A stretch of 62,858 nucleotides of DNA from positions 1 to 62,858 of the IMG/VR virus record IMGVR_UViG_3300025131_005047; one strand, written 5' to 3'. This stretch comes from a virus. The notes beneath the pieces are model-generated. The model was given only the letters and a program-made list of their open reading frames with translations, did not search any database and was not told the origin of the DNA. Made by a program: the position numbers and the translations under genes. This document shows, one piece after another, positions 26,467 to 35,303 of the stretch (the first letter of the stretch is position 1; the number at the start of each line of letters is the position of its first letter).

Positions 26467-28203
26467 TTGGAAGTTAAGATACCTGAAAGAGAAGCGTCGG
26501 CAATCCTAGAATCATATTCTGGGGCAAATAACTATATTTTACTCATAAAAGATAAGTGTAAAAGCAAATACTATAAACTTAGTAGAAATCAAGCAGAATA
26601 TATAATAAAGCATAAAAATTCTGTACCTAAGATTGCAAGAAAGTGGGTAATGATTGACACTTATTATGGAATACAGTTACAAGAAAAAAAATTACTTACA
26701 ACTACACCTAAACAAATTTGGGTTGAGAAGATTTTAATAGAAAAAAACAAATCCTATCAAATATGGGGTAAGGTGGTAGAAAATGAGGAATTTTATGCTT
26801 TTTGGGTTCCAAAATCACAAATAGTCCCAACCACCAATAAAAAAATAGAAGTAGACTATTCTCCTTTTAGTCATCGTCCCCCACTACCACATCAAAAAAT
26901 AGCAATAGAAAGATTATTAACTAATGAAAAATATATTTTAGCTGATGATATGGGATTAGGTAAAACTACATGTGCTGTTATTTCGTCAATTGTTCAAAAA
27001 TCTAAAAAAACCTTAATTATATGCCCGGCATCACTTAAACTAAATTGGAAAAAAGAAATTGAAAATTATTTTAAAGGTACAATAGGTATTGTTGAGGGTA
27101 AAAATTGGGTTGATGATGATTATATAATTATAAATTATGATATACTAAAGAACTTCCATTCGTTAGACAATGATGAAAAAAGAGATATAATAAATAGTAA
27201 ATTTGATTTAGTGATTATAGATGAAGCTCATTACATATCTAATTCCAAAGCTCAGCGTACCAAAATAGTTAACCAAATTACCAATAAAATAAAAAGTGTA
27301 TGGTTGTTGTCCGGTACACCAATGACCTCTCGCCCTATTAATTATTATAATCTCTTAAAAATTGTGGGTAGTAGAGCTACTAATAATTGGGTGGGTTATG
27401 TTTTGAGATATTGTTCTGGAAGACAGTTTCGTGGACCTGGAGGGAGGAAAATATGGGATGTAAATGGAGCTTCTAATTTAGATGAACTTAGAGAACGTAC
27501 TCAAAATAAAGTACTAAGAAGATTAAAGGAAGAAGTTATTGATTTACCAGATAAAATAATAACCCCACTATATCAAGAATTAAAATCAAAAGAATATGAA
27601 AAAGAAGTTGGTGAATATATTGATTGGTCCGATGACAATCAAAACCAAGGTATTGCTATCCATCTAGCTAAACTTATGAAAGTAAGACAAATAATAGCAA
27701 ATGATAAGATAGATATTACATGTGAATTAATAAGCCAAGCTATTGAGCAAGAAAAGAAAGTTATTGTTTTTACTAATTTTACAGCTCCTTTAATGGCAAT
27801 GCATGAGAAATTTAAAAAGAATTCGGTTGTTCTTCACGGTAGTATGAAAAAAGAAGAAAGACAACAAAGTATTGACGATTTTCAAAATAACCCAGAAATT
27901 AAAGTTTTTATAGCTAATTTAAAAGCTGGAGGTGTGGGTATTACCCTAACTGCTGCTGAGGTAGTTATTATGAATGATTTAAGTTTTGTACCTTCGGACC
28001 ATTCACAAGCAGAAGATAGAGCGTTTAGAATAGGTCAGAAAAAAAACGTATCCATACTCTATCCTATATATGAAAATACCATAGAACAAATAATTTATAA
28101 CATATTACAAAAGAAAAAAAATATAATAGATACTGTTATGGGAGATAATATGTCTGACAATGATATATTTCAAGAAATATTAAGTGAATTGAAGACATTA
28201 TAA
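26467..28203 (+). CDS. SNF2-family helicase/translocase (SMARCAL1-like)
   Basis: A 578-residue superfamily 2 ATPase: motif I DDMGLGKTT (160-168), motif Ia LIICPASL, motif II DEAH (252-255), motif III SGTP (282-285), and motif VI SQAEDRAFRIGQKK, which identifies the Swi2/Snf2 branch. About 130 N-terminal residues are phage-specific. The gene starts with TTG in my reading, with no ATG nearby. Such proteins remodel or anneal branched DNA; in T4 the comparable job of processing replication forks is done by UvsW. It is embedded between neck genes and read from the palindromic promoter region. Confidence 0.85.
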   Translation: MEVKIPEREASAILESYSGANNYILLIKDKCKSKYYKLSRNQAEYIIKHKNSVPKIARKWVMIDTYYGIQLQEKKLLTTTPKQIWVEKILIEKNKSYQIWGKVVENEEFYAFWVPKSQIVPTTNKKIEVDYSPFSHRPPLPHQKIAIERLLTNEKYILADDMGLGKTTCAVISSIVQKSKKTLIICPASLKLNWKKEIENYFKGTIGIVEGKNWVDDDYIIINYDILKNFHSLDNDEKRDIINSKFDLVIIDEAHYISNSKAQRTKIVNQITNKIKSVWLLSGTPMTSRPINYYNLLKIVGSRATNNWVGYVLRYCSGRQFRGPGGRKIWDVNGASNLDELRERTQNKVLRRLKEEVIDLPDKIITPLYQELKSKEYEKEVGEYIDWSDDNQNQGIAIHLAKLMKVRQIIANDKIDITCELISQAIEQEKKVIVFTNFTAPLMAMHEKFKKNSVVLHGSMKKEERQQSIDDFQNNPEIKVFIANLKAGGVGITLTAAEVVIMNDLSFVPSDHSQAEDRAFRIGQKKNVSILYPIYENTIEQIIYNILQKKKNIIDTVMGDNMSDNDIFQEILSELKTL

Positions 28204-28229
28204 GATATTTATCGTTATAGAAAAATAAC

Positions 28230-28241
28230 TATTTATAAATA
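28230..28241 (+). promoter_or_regulatory. T4-type late promoter (palindromic) for neck gene
   Basis: A third TATTTATAAATA palindrome, ending 5 bp before the ATG at 28247. On the plus strand TATAAATA would drive the gp13-like neck gene with an almost leaderless transcript. The opposite orientation would read antisense into the SNF2 gene. Confidence 0.6.
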
Positions 28242-28246
28242 AAGAT

Positions 28247-29371
28247 ATGTCAACAATAATAACAACTACCGAAAGAACCAAGCTATATACCCAATTAAAA
28301 CATCAATTAGGAGCACCTATTATTGGTGTTGAGTTAGAAGACGAAATGTTGGATTCCTTATTAGAACTTTCAGTTTTAGATTACGGGATGTACGTACAAG
28401 ATTGGCTTATAGAAAATCAATGGTCATCACTTTATGATATTAGTATAGACGAAGCTGATTTAACTAGAGCGTTTATGACCAGAAGTTTAGATTGGGAAAC
28501 ATCGTTTACTTATGCATACTCAAAAATAGTAGGGTTACAAACTGCGGGGCCTTGGGAACTTAAAAAAGACTTTGTTTCTTTAAGTGCTAATACACAAATA
28601 TATCAAATTCCAGCAAATAGAGAAATTAATGAAATAATGTGGTATACTAGACCAGAATTAAATGAAATGTTAGTTGACCCATTTTTAGGTGGGTTTGGTG
28701 GTCTAGGTGGTATTGGTATGGGCGGTGGCCTTGGTGGTTGGGCTCAAATGGGAATTGTTGGTTCCTACTATATGATGCCAGCTAATGATTTATTATTAAG
28801 AATGGCAGATAGAAATATAAAAAATAGACTTATTGGTTCAGAATTAACATATAGAGTTACAGCTGGACCTAATGGTACTAAATTTCTTCATTTATATAAT
28901 GTTCCTGGTGGAACATTTGATTTCGGAAGTCAAGAAATACATGATTCTAGATGTTGGTACTGGTATTACGATACTAGTAAAGATGGTAGAGACGCTTGTT
29001 TAGAAGCAAATTCTGACGTTGTTTTACTACCATCCGATGTTCCCATAGAGGCGATTAAATATGTAGACCTTAATCCCCCAGCTAGAGCATGGATTAGGAG
29101 ATACTTTACTGCTTTAGCAAAAGAAACTTTAGGTAGGGTAAGAGGTAAATATAGTGGAGCTTTAAAAGTACCAGATAGTGAATTAACTATGGACTATTCT
29201 AGTTTACAAACTGAAGGTATAGATGAAAAAGCTAAACTTATAGAAGAATTAACTGGTAGACTGGAGAGACTTAGACAAGATACTATGATGGAAAGAAAAG
29301 CTAATGAAGCTGAGAATCTAAATAAGTCATTACAATATCGTCCTTTTCAGGACCCTTATAACGTAATTTAA
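28247..29371 (+). CDS. 13: Neck protein (gp13-like)
   Basis: A 374-residue protein. The N-terminal KLYTQLKHQLGAPIIGVELE followed by an acidic helix matches the T4 gp13-type neck start (L-G-A-P-x-I-x-V-E-x-x-D/E). The C-terminal part has AKETLGRVRGKYS and a charged helix ending ERLRQDTMMERKANEAENL. Residues about 148-165 form a glycine-rich loop (GGFGGLGGIGMGGGLGG) that is unusual for the family. Its role is head-tail joining. The next gene follows after 1 bp. Confidence 0.7.
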   Translation: MSTIITTTERTKLYTQLKHQLGAPIIGVELEDEMLDSLLELSVLDYGMYVQDWLIENQWSSLYDISIDEADLTRAFMTRSLDWETSFTYAYSKIVGLQTAGPWELKKDFVSLSANTQIYQIPANREINEIMWYTRPELNEMLVDPFLGGFGGLGGIGMGGGLGGWAQMGIVGSYYMMPANDLLLRMADRNIKNRLIGSELTYRVTAGPNGTKFLHLYNVPGGTFDFGSQEIHDSRCWYWYYDTSKDGRDACLEANSDVVLLPSDVPIEAIKYVDLNPPARAWIRRYFTALAKETLGRVRGKYSGALKVPDSELTMDYSSLQTEGIDEKAKLIEELTGRLERLRQDTMMERKANEAENLNKSLQYRPFQDPYNVI

Positions 29372-29372
29372 T

Positions 29373-30278
29373 ATGGGATATCCTTATGGTGGTACAGGTT
29401 TTTATACAAGAGCCGATTTAACTAGACAAATCTATCAACGATGCCAAACCGTTGCTACATTTTCAGGCTCTTCCAACTGGGGTGACAATTTACGAGTTAA
29501 CTATTTAAGTGCTGACACATATAACTTTACTGTTTCCGCTACTACAGGAACTACTGTAGTGGTAGGACTTAATCTCCAACCTAGACTTAATGGGTCATCA
29601 TTACAAATTAGCCCTTATACACTACATTCTGGTAGTGGTACCGATTTAGAAATAGACCTAACCAATGGGGATGTTTTTAGAAGTTCCTCTTCAAGAAGAT
29701 ATAAAGAAAATATACGAAATATGGAGTTAAGCCAACTCAAAAATTTTCTTAAACTTTCAGCAAAGAGATTTACATGGAAAGGTAACCAAAGAGAAGATGT
29801 AGGATTAATAGCTGAGGAACTTCATTATTTAGGGTTACAAGATTGGGTTATATATAATGGACCACCGGCCATAGAAACTGTAGAAAGTATTAAATATAAA
29901 CAACTTAGTGTAGGGTTATTAGAATTAGTTAAAGACCTATATAAGATTGTTGGCAGGGAACCTTTAGAACATATTAAAGAACCTTATGAAACTGTTAAAG
30001 ATAATTCAGAAAGTGTTAAAGTAATATCTCATAATTATACAACTAACGATATTAAATATATTATAACTAAAGAAAATGAAGTTACGATAACCTTGGACCC
30101 GTCACATACTAATAGATTCTATATTAAAGCGATGACACCGACAATCATTAAACCTCATTATGGCCTTATTGATGAAGAATGGGAAGAAATAGCTATGGGA
30201 ACACAAAGTAGTGTAGAATTACTGTGGGAAGGAACTTCTTGGTATATTTTATCTTCAGACGGTCTCAAGAACTCCTAA
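29373..30278 (+). CDS. Fibre/adhesin fragment with peptidase S74 intramolecular chaperone
   Basis: A 301-residue protein. A short beta-rich fibre region (1-100) is followed by the S74 chaperone domain: SSRRYKENI with Ser106 and Lys111 spaced as in the autocatalytic Ser-Lys dyad, then DVGLIAEEL and IKYKQLSVGLLELVKDLY. In the family this domain trimerises the fibre and then cuts itself off after folding. About 100 further residues follow (SHTNRFYIKAM, VELLWEGTSWYIL), an extra beta domain similar to fibre tips. The upstream fibre portion is very short. It converges with and overlaps the DNA polymerase gene by 24 bp. Confidence 0.8.
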   Translation: MGYPYGGTGFYTRADLTRQIYQRCQTVATFSGSSNWGDNLRVNYLSADTYNFTVSATTGTTVVVGLNLQPRLNGSSLQISPYTLHSGSGTDLEIDLTNGDVFRSSSSRRYKENIRNMELSQLKNFLKLSAKRFTWKGNQREDVGLIAEELHYLGLQDWVIYNGPPAIETVESIKYKQLSVGLLELVKDLYKIVGREPLEHIKEPYETVKDNSESVKVISHNYTTNDIKYIITKENEVTITLDPSHTNRFYIKAMTPTIIKPHYGLIDEEWEEIAMGTQSSVELLWEGTSWYILSSDGLKNS

Positions 30279-32975
30279 GTCAGTTAAGAAATTTTGTGGG
30301 TCTTCTCCAACCCTATTCCAAAATACCATTTCTTCGTCACTTAAAGTAAGTATTTCTTCTAAAGTATCTTGGTCCCCTTCTCTTCTAGGTTGTCCATTTA
30401 TTAATTTACATTGTTTTTTAGTAAAAAATTGTATATCCTCTGGTTTCTTTACTAATAAACTATCTCTTACATCTGGTGAAAATACCACTAATAATGGTTC
30501 TATACGTTTATTGAAAACATTTACATATCTCGCGATATTATATTCCCCTTTTAATTCAGGATTATTTTGTATGTCTTCTTCTTTTACTCTATAGCACCTT
30601 AATAGGGTTTTAGACGTTCCGTCTTTTAATCTTTTATTCTGTACATCACCATGAGAAACTGCTGTTCCATTATTAACATAGTAAATAGTATCACCTAAAC
30701 TAACACTTAAATTTTCTTTTAATATTAATTCCATATGTGCCATTTTCGACATAGGGTGACCTGCTTTATTTTTCTTTTTAGAACGCACAATATACTCATC
30801 AACAGTTAATTTAACCCTAGATTTATTAGCTATTTTATAGAGTGGTATATCTCTATTATATATTTTATCTATATATTCATAATAATAGTCTACAAATTCT
30901 TTTCCTTGTCCTTTTAATAAAAGTGTTAACCCTTTATCTAGAAAATCTGCTATATATTCTGAAAGTGTTTTAGACTTAATAGTATTTCCTGTTAATTTAA
31001 TCTTTCCTTTATCAGTTAATAAAGCATAATTCTTTCTAGCCACATTAATACAAGCAGGCCATTGTCCATCGGTATCTAATCCCATTTCTCCTCTCATAAA
31101 TAAATCATTATATTCTGCTACATCTGCTTCAGAACCAAAATACCTTTTATCCTTTATTACTAATTCATTATTACCTAATCCTATATACTCTCTAGCCTCT
31201 ACATCTGTAGGACAAGAAAAATTTACCCCATCCGTATCCATTACTAAGGGGTCGTAACCTTTTTTAATAAAAAACTTAACCATTTGTCTTAAATACTGTC
31301 TAGCGGTACAGGTAACTTTTTCACCCATATCCATATCTCCCCACGGAAAAACGTGTGGTGCTGATAAAGAACCAAACATGGAATTAATAAAAATTTTAAT
31401 AGGTAATTGTTTTCTACCAAAAGAAGCTGATTTTTTCTTGTCTGTAATTGAGTATTTGGACGCTAAGTTTTTATATTTAATTCTCGTGTCCCTAAAATAC
31501 TTTAACATTCCTTTCATAGCGTGAGTTATATCACATTTTGGAAATACATCGTGAACTAATTGTATAGAAGGATAAAGTGAACTAAAATCCAACTTAAGAA
31601 CATTTTCAGAATATCCTGTTTTTACCAATTTAGATAATCCACCAACAAAAGGTCTTTTTTCTTCTTTTATAGGTATTGCTAACCCTTTATGATAAGACCA
31701 TGCACACATTAACATCTTCCATAATGTAGCGGTACCAATAGTTGACACTCTTTCGTATGTAGTAGGTACCATTGTAGACAATAAAAATGAAGCTTGATTA
31801 AATTGTTCATCTACTACCATTGTCTCGTCTAAGTCATCCCCCAAGTATCTATTTATAATTTCTTTACCTGTTATTTTTTTATATGTGTTTGGGTACCTAC
31901 TTAATAAATCTTTTAATCCGTCCTCACTACATAGTTTGTATTTACCTGTTCTAGGATTAAAATAATATTCTAAATCCTCTTCATATGTCTTATAAATTTT
32001 ATCTCCGGGCACATATACACGATTATTTTTATTTGCTCCTACAAATTCTGTTATGTACTTTAACCCCCAAGATTTAATATCTGAATTAATTGTTTGGGCT
32101 CTTCTAACTGCATGGGCAACATCTACGACATTATACCCCCACATTTGAGTGGAGGCATATTCTTCAATCTCTGCACCTAATTTTAATAGTGAGTCCCTCC
32201 TTCTTAATTTTACATTAGGGTTCAAAGTTTTAGACACATCTCTAATATTTAATCCCAATATTTCTGCTCTACGAATAATCCACTCCCAATCAAAAAATGA
32301 GGAGTTGTACCCCCCAATAATGGTGGGCCTTAGCTTATCGATATAATCAAAGAAATCTACAATCATTCTTCTTTCACTATCCTCATCATTAGCAAATAAT
32401 ACTTTCTTATTTCCTCTATTATCTGACATACCAATTAGAAAAATTGTTCCATCGTCTGGTCTAAGAGAAGTTGTCTCAATATCAAAAACAAATCTATGAA
32501 TCTCATCATATTCTAAAAATCCTTTGAAGAGCCTCTTACCTCTTTGTGTTAAATATTGTTCTACAGGTGTTAGAATTATAATAGAATCTCTACTATCTTT
32601 ATCCCAAGGATTTAAACCTCCTTGTGTAAAAAAAGATACAAGATTTTTATATGCTTTAGTAGTTTTTACTAAATATCTTAATCCGTTTTCTAATCTTTCA
32701 TTATCTCCTGTCTCCAAAGACTCAATAATAATTCCGTGTTGGGACATAGCTTCTTTTTGTAAAGATTTACTATTCTTATAAAAGTTTTTCTTTCGTAAAT
32801 CTCCCACCCAACAAAAAGGAATAAATTTATCTTTTTGTATGTATTTGCCTTTAACCGGGTCTTCTTTTATTTTATAAATGGAATTTGTTCTATAGTCGTA
32901 TTCTACAGCTACTATATATTTTTCAGGGTCTGTGCCTTCTAGGAAGTTTTGTATTTCTTTGGGTGTGAGTTTCAT
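30255..32975 (-). CDS. 43: Family B DNA polymerase (T4 gp43-like)
   Basis: A 906-residue replicative polymerase. The 3'-5' exonuclease has FDIETTSL (Asp165, Glu167) and GYNSSFFDWEWI; polymerase motif A is LDFSSLYPSI (Asp463), motif B RKQLPIKIFINSMFGS, and motif C VMDTDGVNFS (Asp580, Asp582). Motif C has Gly where most family members have Ser (DTDS). Length is close to T4 gp43 (898). It stands alone on the minus strand between fibre genes. A 7-bp inverted repeat 30 bp upstream of the ATG could be a regulatory hairpin. Confidence 0.95.
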   Translation of the reverse strand: MKLTPKEIQNFLEGTDPEKYIVAVEYDYRTNSIYKIKEDPVKGKYIQKDKFIPFCWVGDLRKKNFYKNSKSLQKEAMSQHGIIIESLETGDNERLENGLRYLVKTTKAYKNLVSFFTQGGLNPWDKDSRDSIIILTPVEQYLTQRGKRLFKGFLEYDEIHRFVFDIETTSLRPDDGTIFLIGMSDNRGNKKVLFANDEDSERRMIVDFFDYIDKLRPTIIGGYNSSFFDWEWIIRRAEILGLNIRDVSKTLNPNVKLRRRDSLLKLGAEIEEYASTQMWGYNVVDVAHAVRRAQTINSDIKSWGLKYITEFVGANKNNRVYVPGDKIYKTYEEDLEYYFNPRTGKYKLCSEDGLKDLLSRYPNTYKKITGKEIINRYLGDDLDETMVVDEQFNQASFLLSTMVPTTYERVSTIGTATLWKMLMCAWSYHKGLAIPIKEEKRPFVGGLSKLVKTGYSENVLKLDFSSLYPSIQLVHDVFPKCDITHAMKGMLKYFRDTRIKYKNLASKYSITDKKKSASFGRKQLPIKIFINSMFGSLSAPHVFPWGDMDMGEKVTCTARQYLRQMVKFFIKKGYDPLVMDTDGVNFSCPTDVEAREYIGLGNNELVIKDKRYFGSEADVAEYNDLFMRGEMGLDTDGQWPACINVARKNYALLTDKGKIKLTGNTIKSKTLSEYIADFLDKGLTLLLKGQGKEFVDYYYEYIDKIYNRDIPLYKIANKSRVKLTVDEYIVRSKKKNKAGHPMSKMAHMELILKENLSVSLGDTIYYVNNGTAVSHGDVQNKRLKDGTSKTLLRCYRVKEEDIQNNPELKGEYNIARYVNVFNKRIEPLLVVFSPDVRDSLLVKKPEDIQFFTKKQCKLINGQPRREGDQDTLEEILTLSDEEMVFWNRVGEDPQNFLTDLGVLETV

Positions 32976-33004
32976 CTTTTACTTTTAACGTTTGTACTAT
33001 TAGC

Positions 33005-33023
33005 TTCATGTTATTTACATGAA
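33005..33023. promoter_or_regulatory. Inverted repeat upstream of DNA polymerase gene
   Basis: TTCATGT and ACATGAA form a perfect 7-bp inverted repeat with a 5-base spacer, 29 bp upstream of the polymerase ATG. It could be an operator or an mRNA hairpin. T4 gp43 controls its own translation by binding a hairpin near its start, so the position is suggestive, but this site does not overlap the start codon. Confidence 0.35.
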
Positions 33024-33044
33024 TTTTACTTAACACTACTAAAA

Positions 33045-33082
33045 TATAAAAATAAAAAGTGTGATTGTCAATTAACAATCAC
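33045..33082 (-). terminator. Rho-independent terminator with the stop codon inside it
   Basis: On the minus strand an 8-bp stem GTGATTGT/ACAATCAC with a 6-base loop is followed by ACTTTTTATTTTTAT. The stop codon of the 128-residue gene (33074-33072) lies in the loop. It ends the fibre/adhesin transcript before the polymerase gene. Confidence 0.75.
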
Positions 33083-33458
33083 AAGAACTATTGACGAAAC
33101 TATCTGTTATATTAATATATAAATCTTCTCTAACAGGAACAATTAAATCACTACAATCATCTATTAATGATATATTAAATTGCCCTTGATATCTACCCAC
33201 TTCACTAACATCGCTAGGTTGCCATCTGTAATAGATATAATATTCTATTGGGGAAAGAGCGTCAACATTTGTTTTTGAAACTATGCCTGCAGCTTTATTT
33301 AAAATAACAAACACACCATTTTTTGTGTCCTTCATAGAAAAAGAAATAGCTGAGTTTACCAGCTTTTGATAAAAACTATCAAAATCACTTCTACCGTCCT
33401 GTATAAGTTGCATTTTCAGGATTGGTTCAGTTGAATTTTTTCTTATAAAGAACTCCAT
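33072..33458 (-). CDS. Small beta-rich structural protein (BppU-like N-terminal pattern)
   Basis: A 128-residue protein with the order ISFSMKDTKNGVFVILNKAA, EYYIYYRWQPSDVSEVG, RYQGQFNISLID and a C-terminal DLYINI strand. This resembles the small beta-sandwich found at the N-terminus of baseplate/receptor-binding proteins (BppU type). It ends with three Cys close together (SSCDC). It lies 4 bp after the repeat-containing fibre gene and before a terminator. Likely a fibre or baseplate attachment protein; the family call is tentative. Confidence 0.5.
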   Translation of the reverse strand: MEFFIRKNSTEPILKMQLIQDGRSDFDSFYQKLVNSAISFSMKDTKNGVFVILNKAAGIVSKTNVDALSPIEYYIYYRWQPSDVSEVGRYQGQFNISLIDDCSDLIVPVREDLYINITDSFVNSSCDC

Positions 33459-33462
33459 AATT

Positions 33463-34932
33463 TTAACTTGGGTTAATTATGAAAAATTGTATTTTTCCTT
33501 CGGCAGCTAAATCTACATCTCCGTCACCTGAATTGTCTATTCTCACATCGAAATACCCAATATAAGCACCCGTTAACGAAGCCGTTAAATTTGCGTCGGA
33601 TGGGGAATCATTTTGTATTACTGTTAAGAACACTAATGTGTCCGAACCTTTAACTTTATTATTCCTAACTCTAAAAATAGCTGATGATTGTGATGTAAGA
33701 ACAGAACCTCCTGCATCATATAACCTAATTGTTCCACTACTTGAGTTTAGGCTTACTTGTTCTGCAGTACTTGCTGATTGTGTTACTGTTCTTCCTGCAC
33801 CACCCGCGTGAATAAAGTCACCAGCCCAAGTGTCGCCACTTAGACCATCACCACCAAAAGACAAGTCTCTGTCAGTAGATATGTTACCTGAATCAATTGT
33901 TGTCCAAACTCCATCTTCATCACCCAAAGTTAGTGCTCCGTCGGCGATATAGGTGTTACCACTAATTACCGCTGAGCCATTTACATCAATTGAATTTAGA
34001 ATTGATAGTGTTCCTGTACACGCTGAGATATTATTAACACTTAAAGTATTGTATGTTGTAGATGTTACTGTTACAGCTGAAGTTGTTGCTGTATATCCTG
34101 TTATTACTGTTCCACCACTTATACATGTACTAGTCGATGCGGTAGATATAAAAGTACATCCACTGAGATAGGTTGTTGTGACTACTGTATCCGCCCCTCT
34201 ACATAAATTAAGGTCACCTATTATAGTTGTATTTCCTGTTATCACCGTAGGTGTGGCAATATGTAAGGTACCACTACATCCCGATATTTCGGAAACTGTA
34301 AGAGTTGTTGTAACTGCTGTAGTTCCTGTATTAGCTGAGGTAGCCCCTGTCCAATTCTCGTCGGTTTTAACACAACACAGATTTAAATTACCACATATAT
34401 CTACATTATTACTAATAGATAATGTTCCTGTACAAGCTGAAATTTTACTAACGTATAGTGTTGGTACTGTTGTAGCTGTAGTTCCTGTCATCCCTGAGGT
34501 AATAACTGGTGGACAACCACACATGTTTAAATCACCACACATTGTAGTGGTACCACTTAATGTCATTCCTCCGCTAACTGTAATTCCTCCGTTAAATGTA
34601 ACAGGACAACTAAAAGTACTAGTTGCATTTACTAATAATGTGTTAACACATGTCGTCCCTAAAACAGTATTAGCAACTACTGTATGGTCTGTTCCTACCC
34701 ACACATTCCCACTAACATCTACACTTTGTTGGAAGTTATACCCTGTAGCTACGGTTAAGTTTTCTTCTAAATACGGTACTCTTAATAAGCTACCTGCTGC
34801 ATTTATAACACTTAAATGTTCATTAGTGAACGGTGCTGCAGTGTCCGCACCCGCAAATAATGAAATATACCCTGAAGGTGGGGTTGTGATTGTTGATTTA
34901 TTCTCTAAGTTAATTCTAAGTTTTGCCGACAT
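33463..34932 (-). CDS. Tail fibre protein with internal repeats
   Basis: A 489-residue Thr/Ser/Gly-rich protein. The N-terminal KLRINLENKSTITTPPSGYISLFAG is typical of fibre attachment ends. Residues about 155-345 hold three imperfect repeats built on TL-x-V-x-x-I-S-(A/G)-C-(T/S)-GTL-x-I followed by a (D/T)-(I/V)-x-GN unit, consistent with a trimeric beta-helical shaft. The C-terminus (SLTGAYIGYFDVRIDNSG, KIQFFII) is a compact beta tip. It is probably a host-binding or whisker-type fibre. No S74 chaperone is attached. Confidence 0.75.
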   Translation of the reverse strand: MSAKLRINLENKSTITTPPSGYISLFAGADTAAPFTNEHLSVINAAGSLLRVPYLEENLTVATGYNFQQSVDVSGNVWVGTDHTVVANTVLGTTCVNTLLVNATSTFSCPVTFNGGITVSGGMTLSGTTTMCGDLNMCGCPPVITSGMTGTTATTVPTLYVSKISACTGTLSISNNVDICGNLNLCCVKTDENWTGATSANTGTTAVTTTLTVSEISGCSGTLHIATPTVITGNTTIIGDLNLCRGADTVVTTTYLSGCTFISTASTSTCISGGTVITGYTATTSAVTVTSTTYNTLSVNNISACTGTLSILNSIDVNGSAVISGNTYIADGALTLGDEDGVWTTIDSGNISTDRDLSFGGDGLSGDTWAGDFIHAGGAGRTVTQSASTAEQVSLNSSSGTIRLYDAGGSVLTSQSSAIFRVRNNKVKGSDTLVFLTVIQNDSPSDANLTASLTGAYIGYFDVRIDNSGDGDVDLAAEGKIQFFIINPS

Positions 34933-34979
34933 GTTTTTATTCTTTATTAGTTATTTTATTCATTTTATTATACTCTATA

Positions 34980-35297
34980 TTACGTAATGGAGACGACTAC
35001 CGCCTCACCATCCAAGTTTATCTGCCCATTTATAATCCATTCATCCGCATGTATAACTTGCATGTTCGTCTTAATGCAATAAATATCATTCCAATCAACA
35101 GGAGATGGGTGTGCACCCATGGTTAACATATCCTCTAGTCGTTTGAGTCCCCCTTGTACCTGACAGCTATTGTTAATGTTAATGTGAGTTGCAAAACTCG
35201 TTTCCCCACTAAAATTAACCCAACTAAAAAACGTGGTAGGTAATGGCACGTCACCACCCTTCCAATTTTCTATTATATTTTTACATTTACAACCCAT
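34980..35297 (-). CDS. Small Cys-containing protein in fibre cluster
   Basis: A 105-residue protein starting MGCKCKNIIENWKGG, with further single Cys residues in INNSCQVQGG and NDIYCIKTN. The C-terminus has EWIINGQINLDGEAVVVSI, a beta pattern. No family is recognised. It lies between the large Cys-rich adhesin (6 bp gap) and the repeat fibre gene, so it is probably a minor structural or adaptor protein. A minus-strand TATAAATA element (35312-35305) overlaps the end of the upstream gene, 8 bp before the ATG. Confidence 0.5.
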   Translation of the reverse strand: MGCKCKNIIENWKGGDVPLPTTFFSWVNFSGETSFATHININNSCQVQGGLKRLEDMLTMGAHPSPVDWNDIYCIKTNMQVIHADEWIINGQINLDGEAVVVSIT

Positions 35298-35303
35298 TAT
35301 CTT

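Noticed and set aside
34178-34987. Long plus-strand open frame (269 codons) across the fibre gene
   Set aside because: It is antisense to the repeat-containing fibre gene; its Val/Pro-rich translation is the mirror of Thr/Gly-rich fibre codons.
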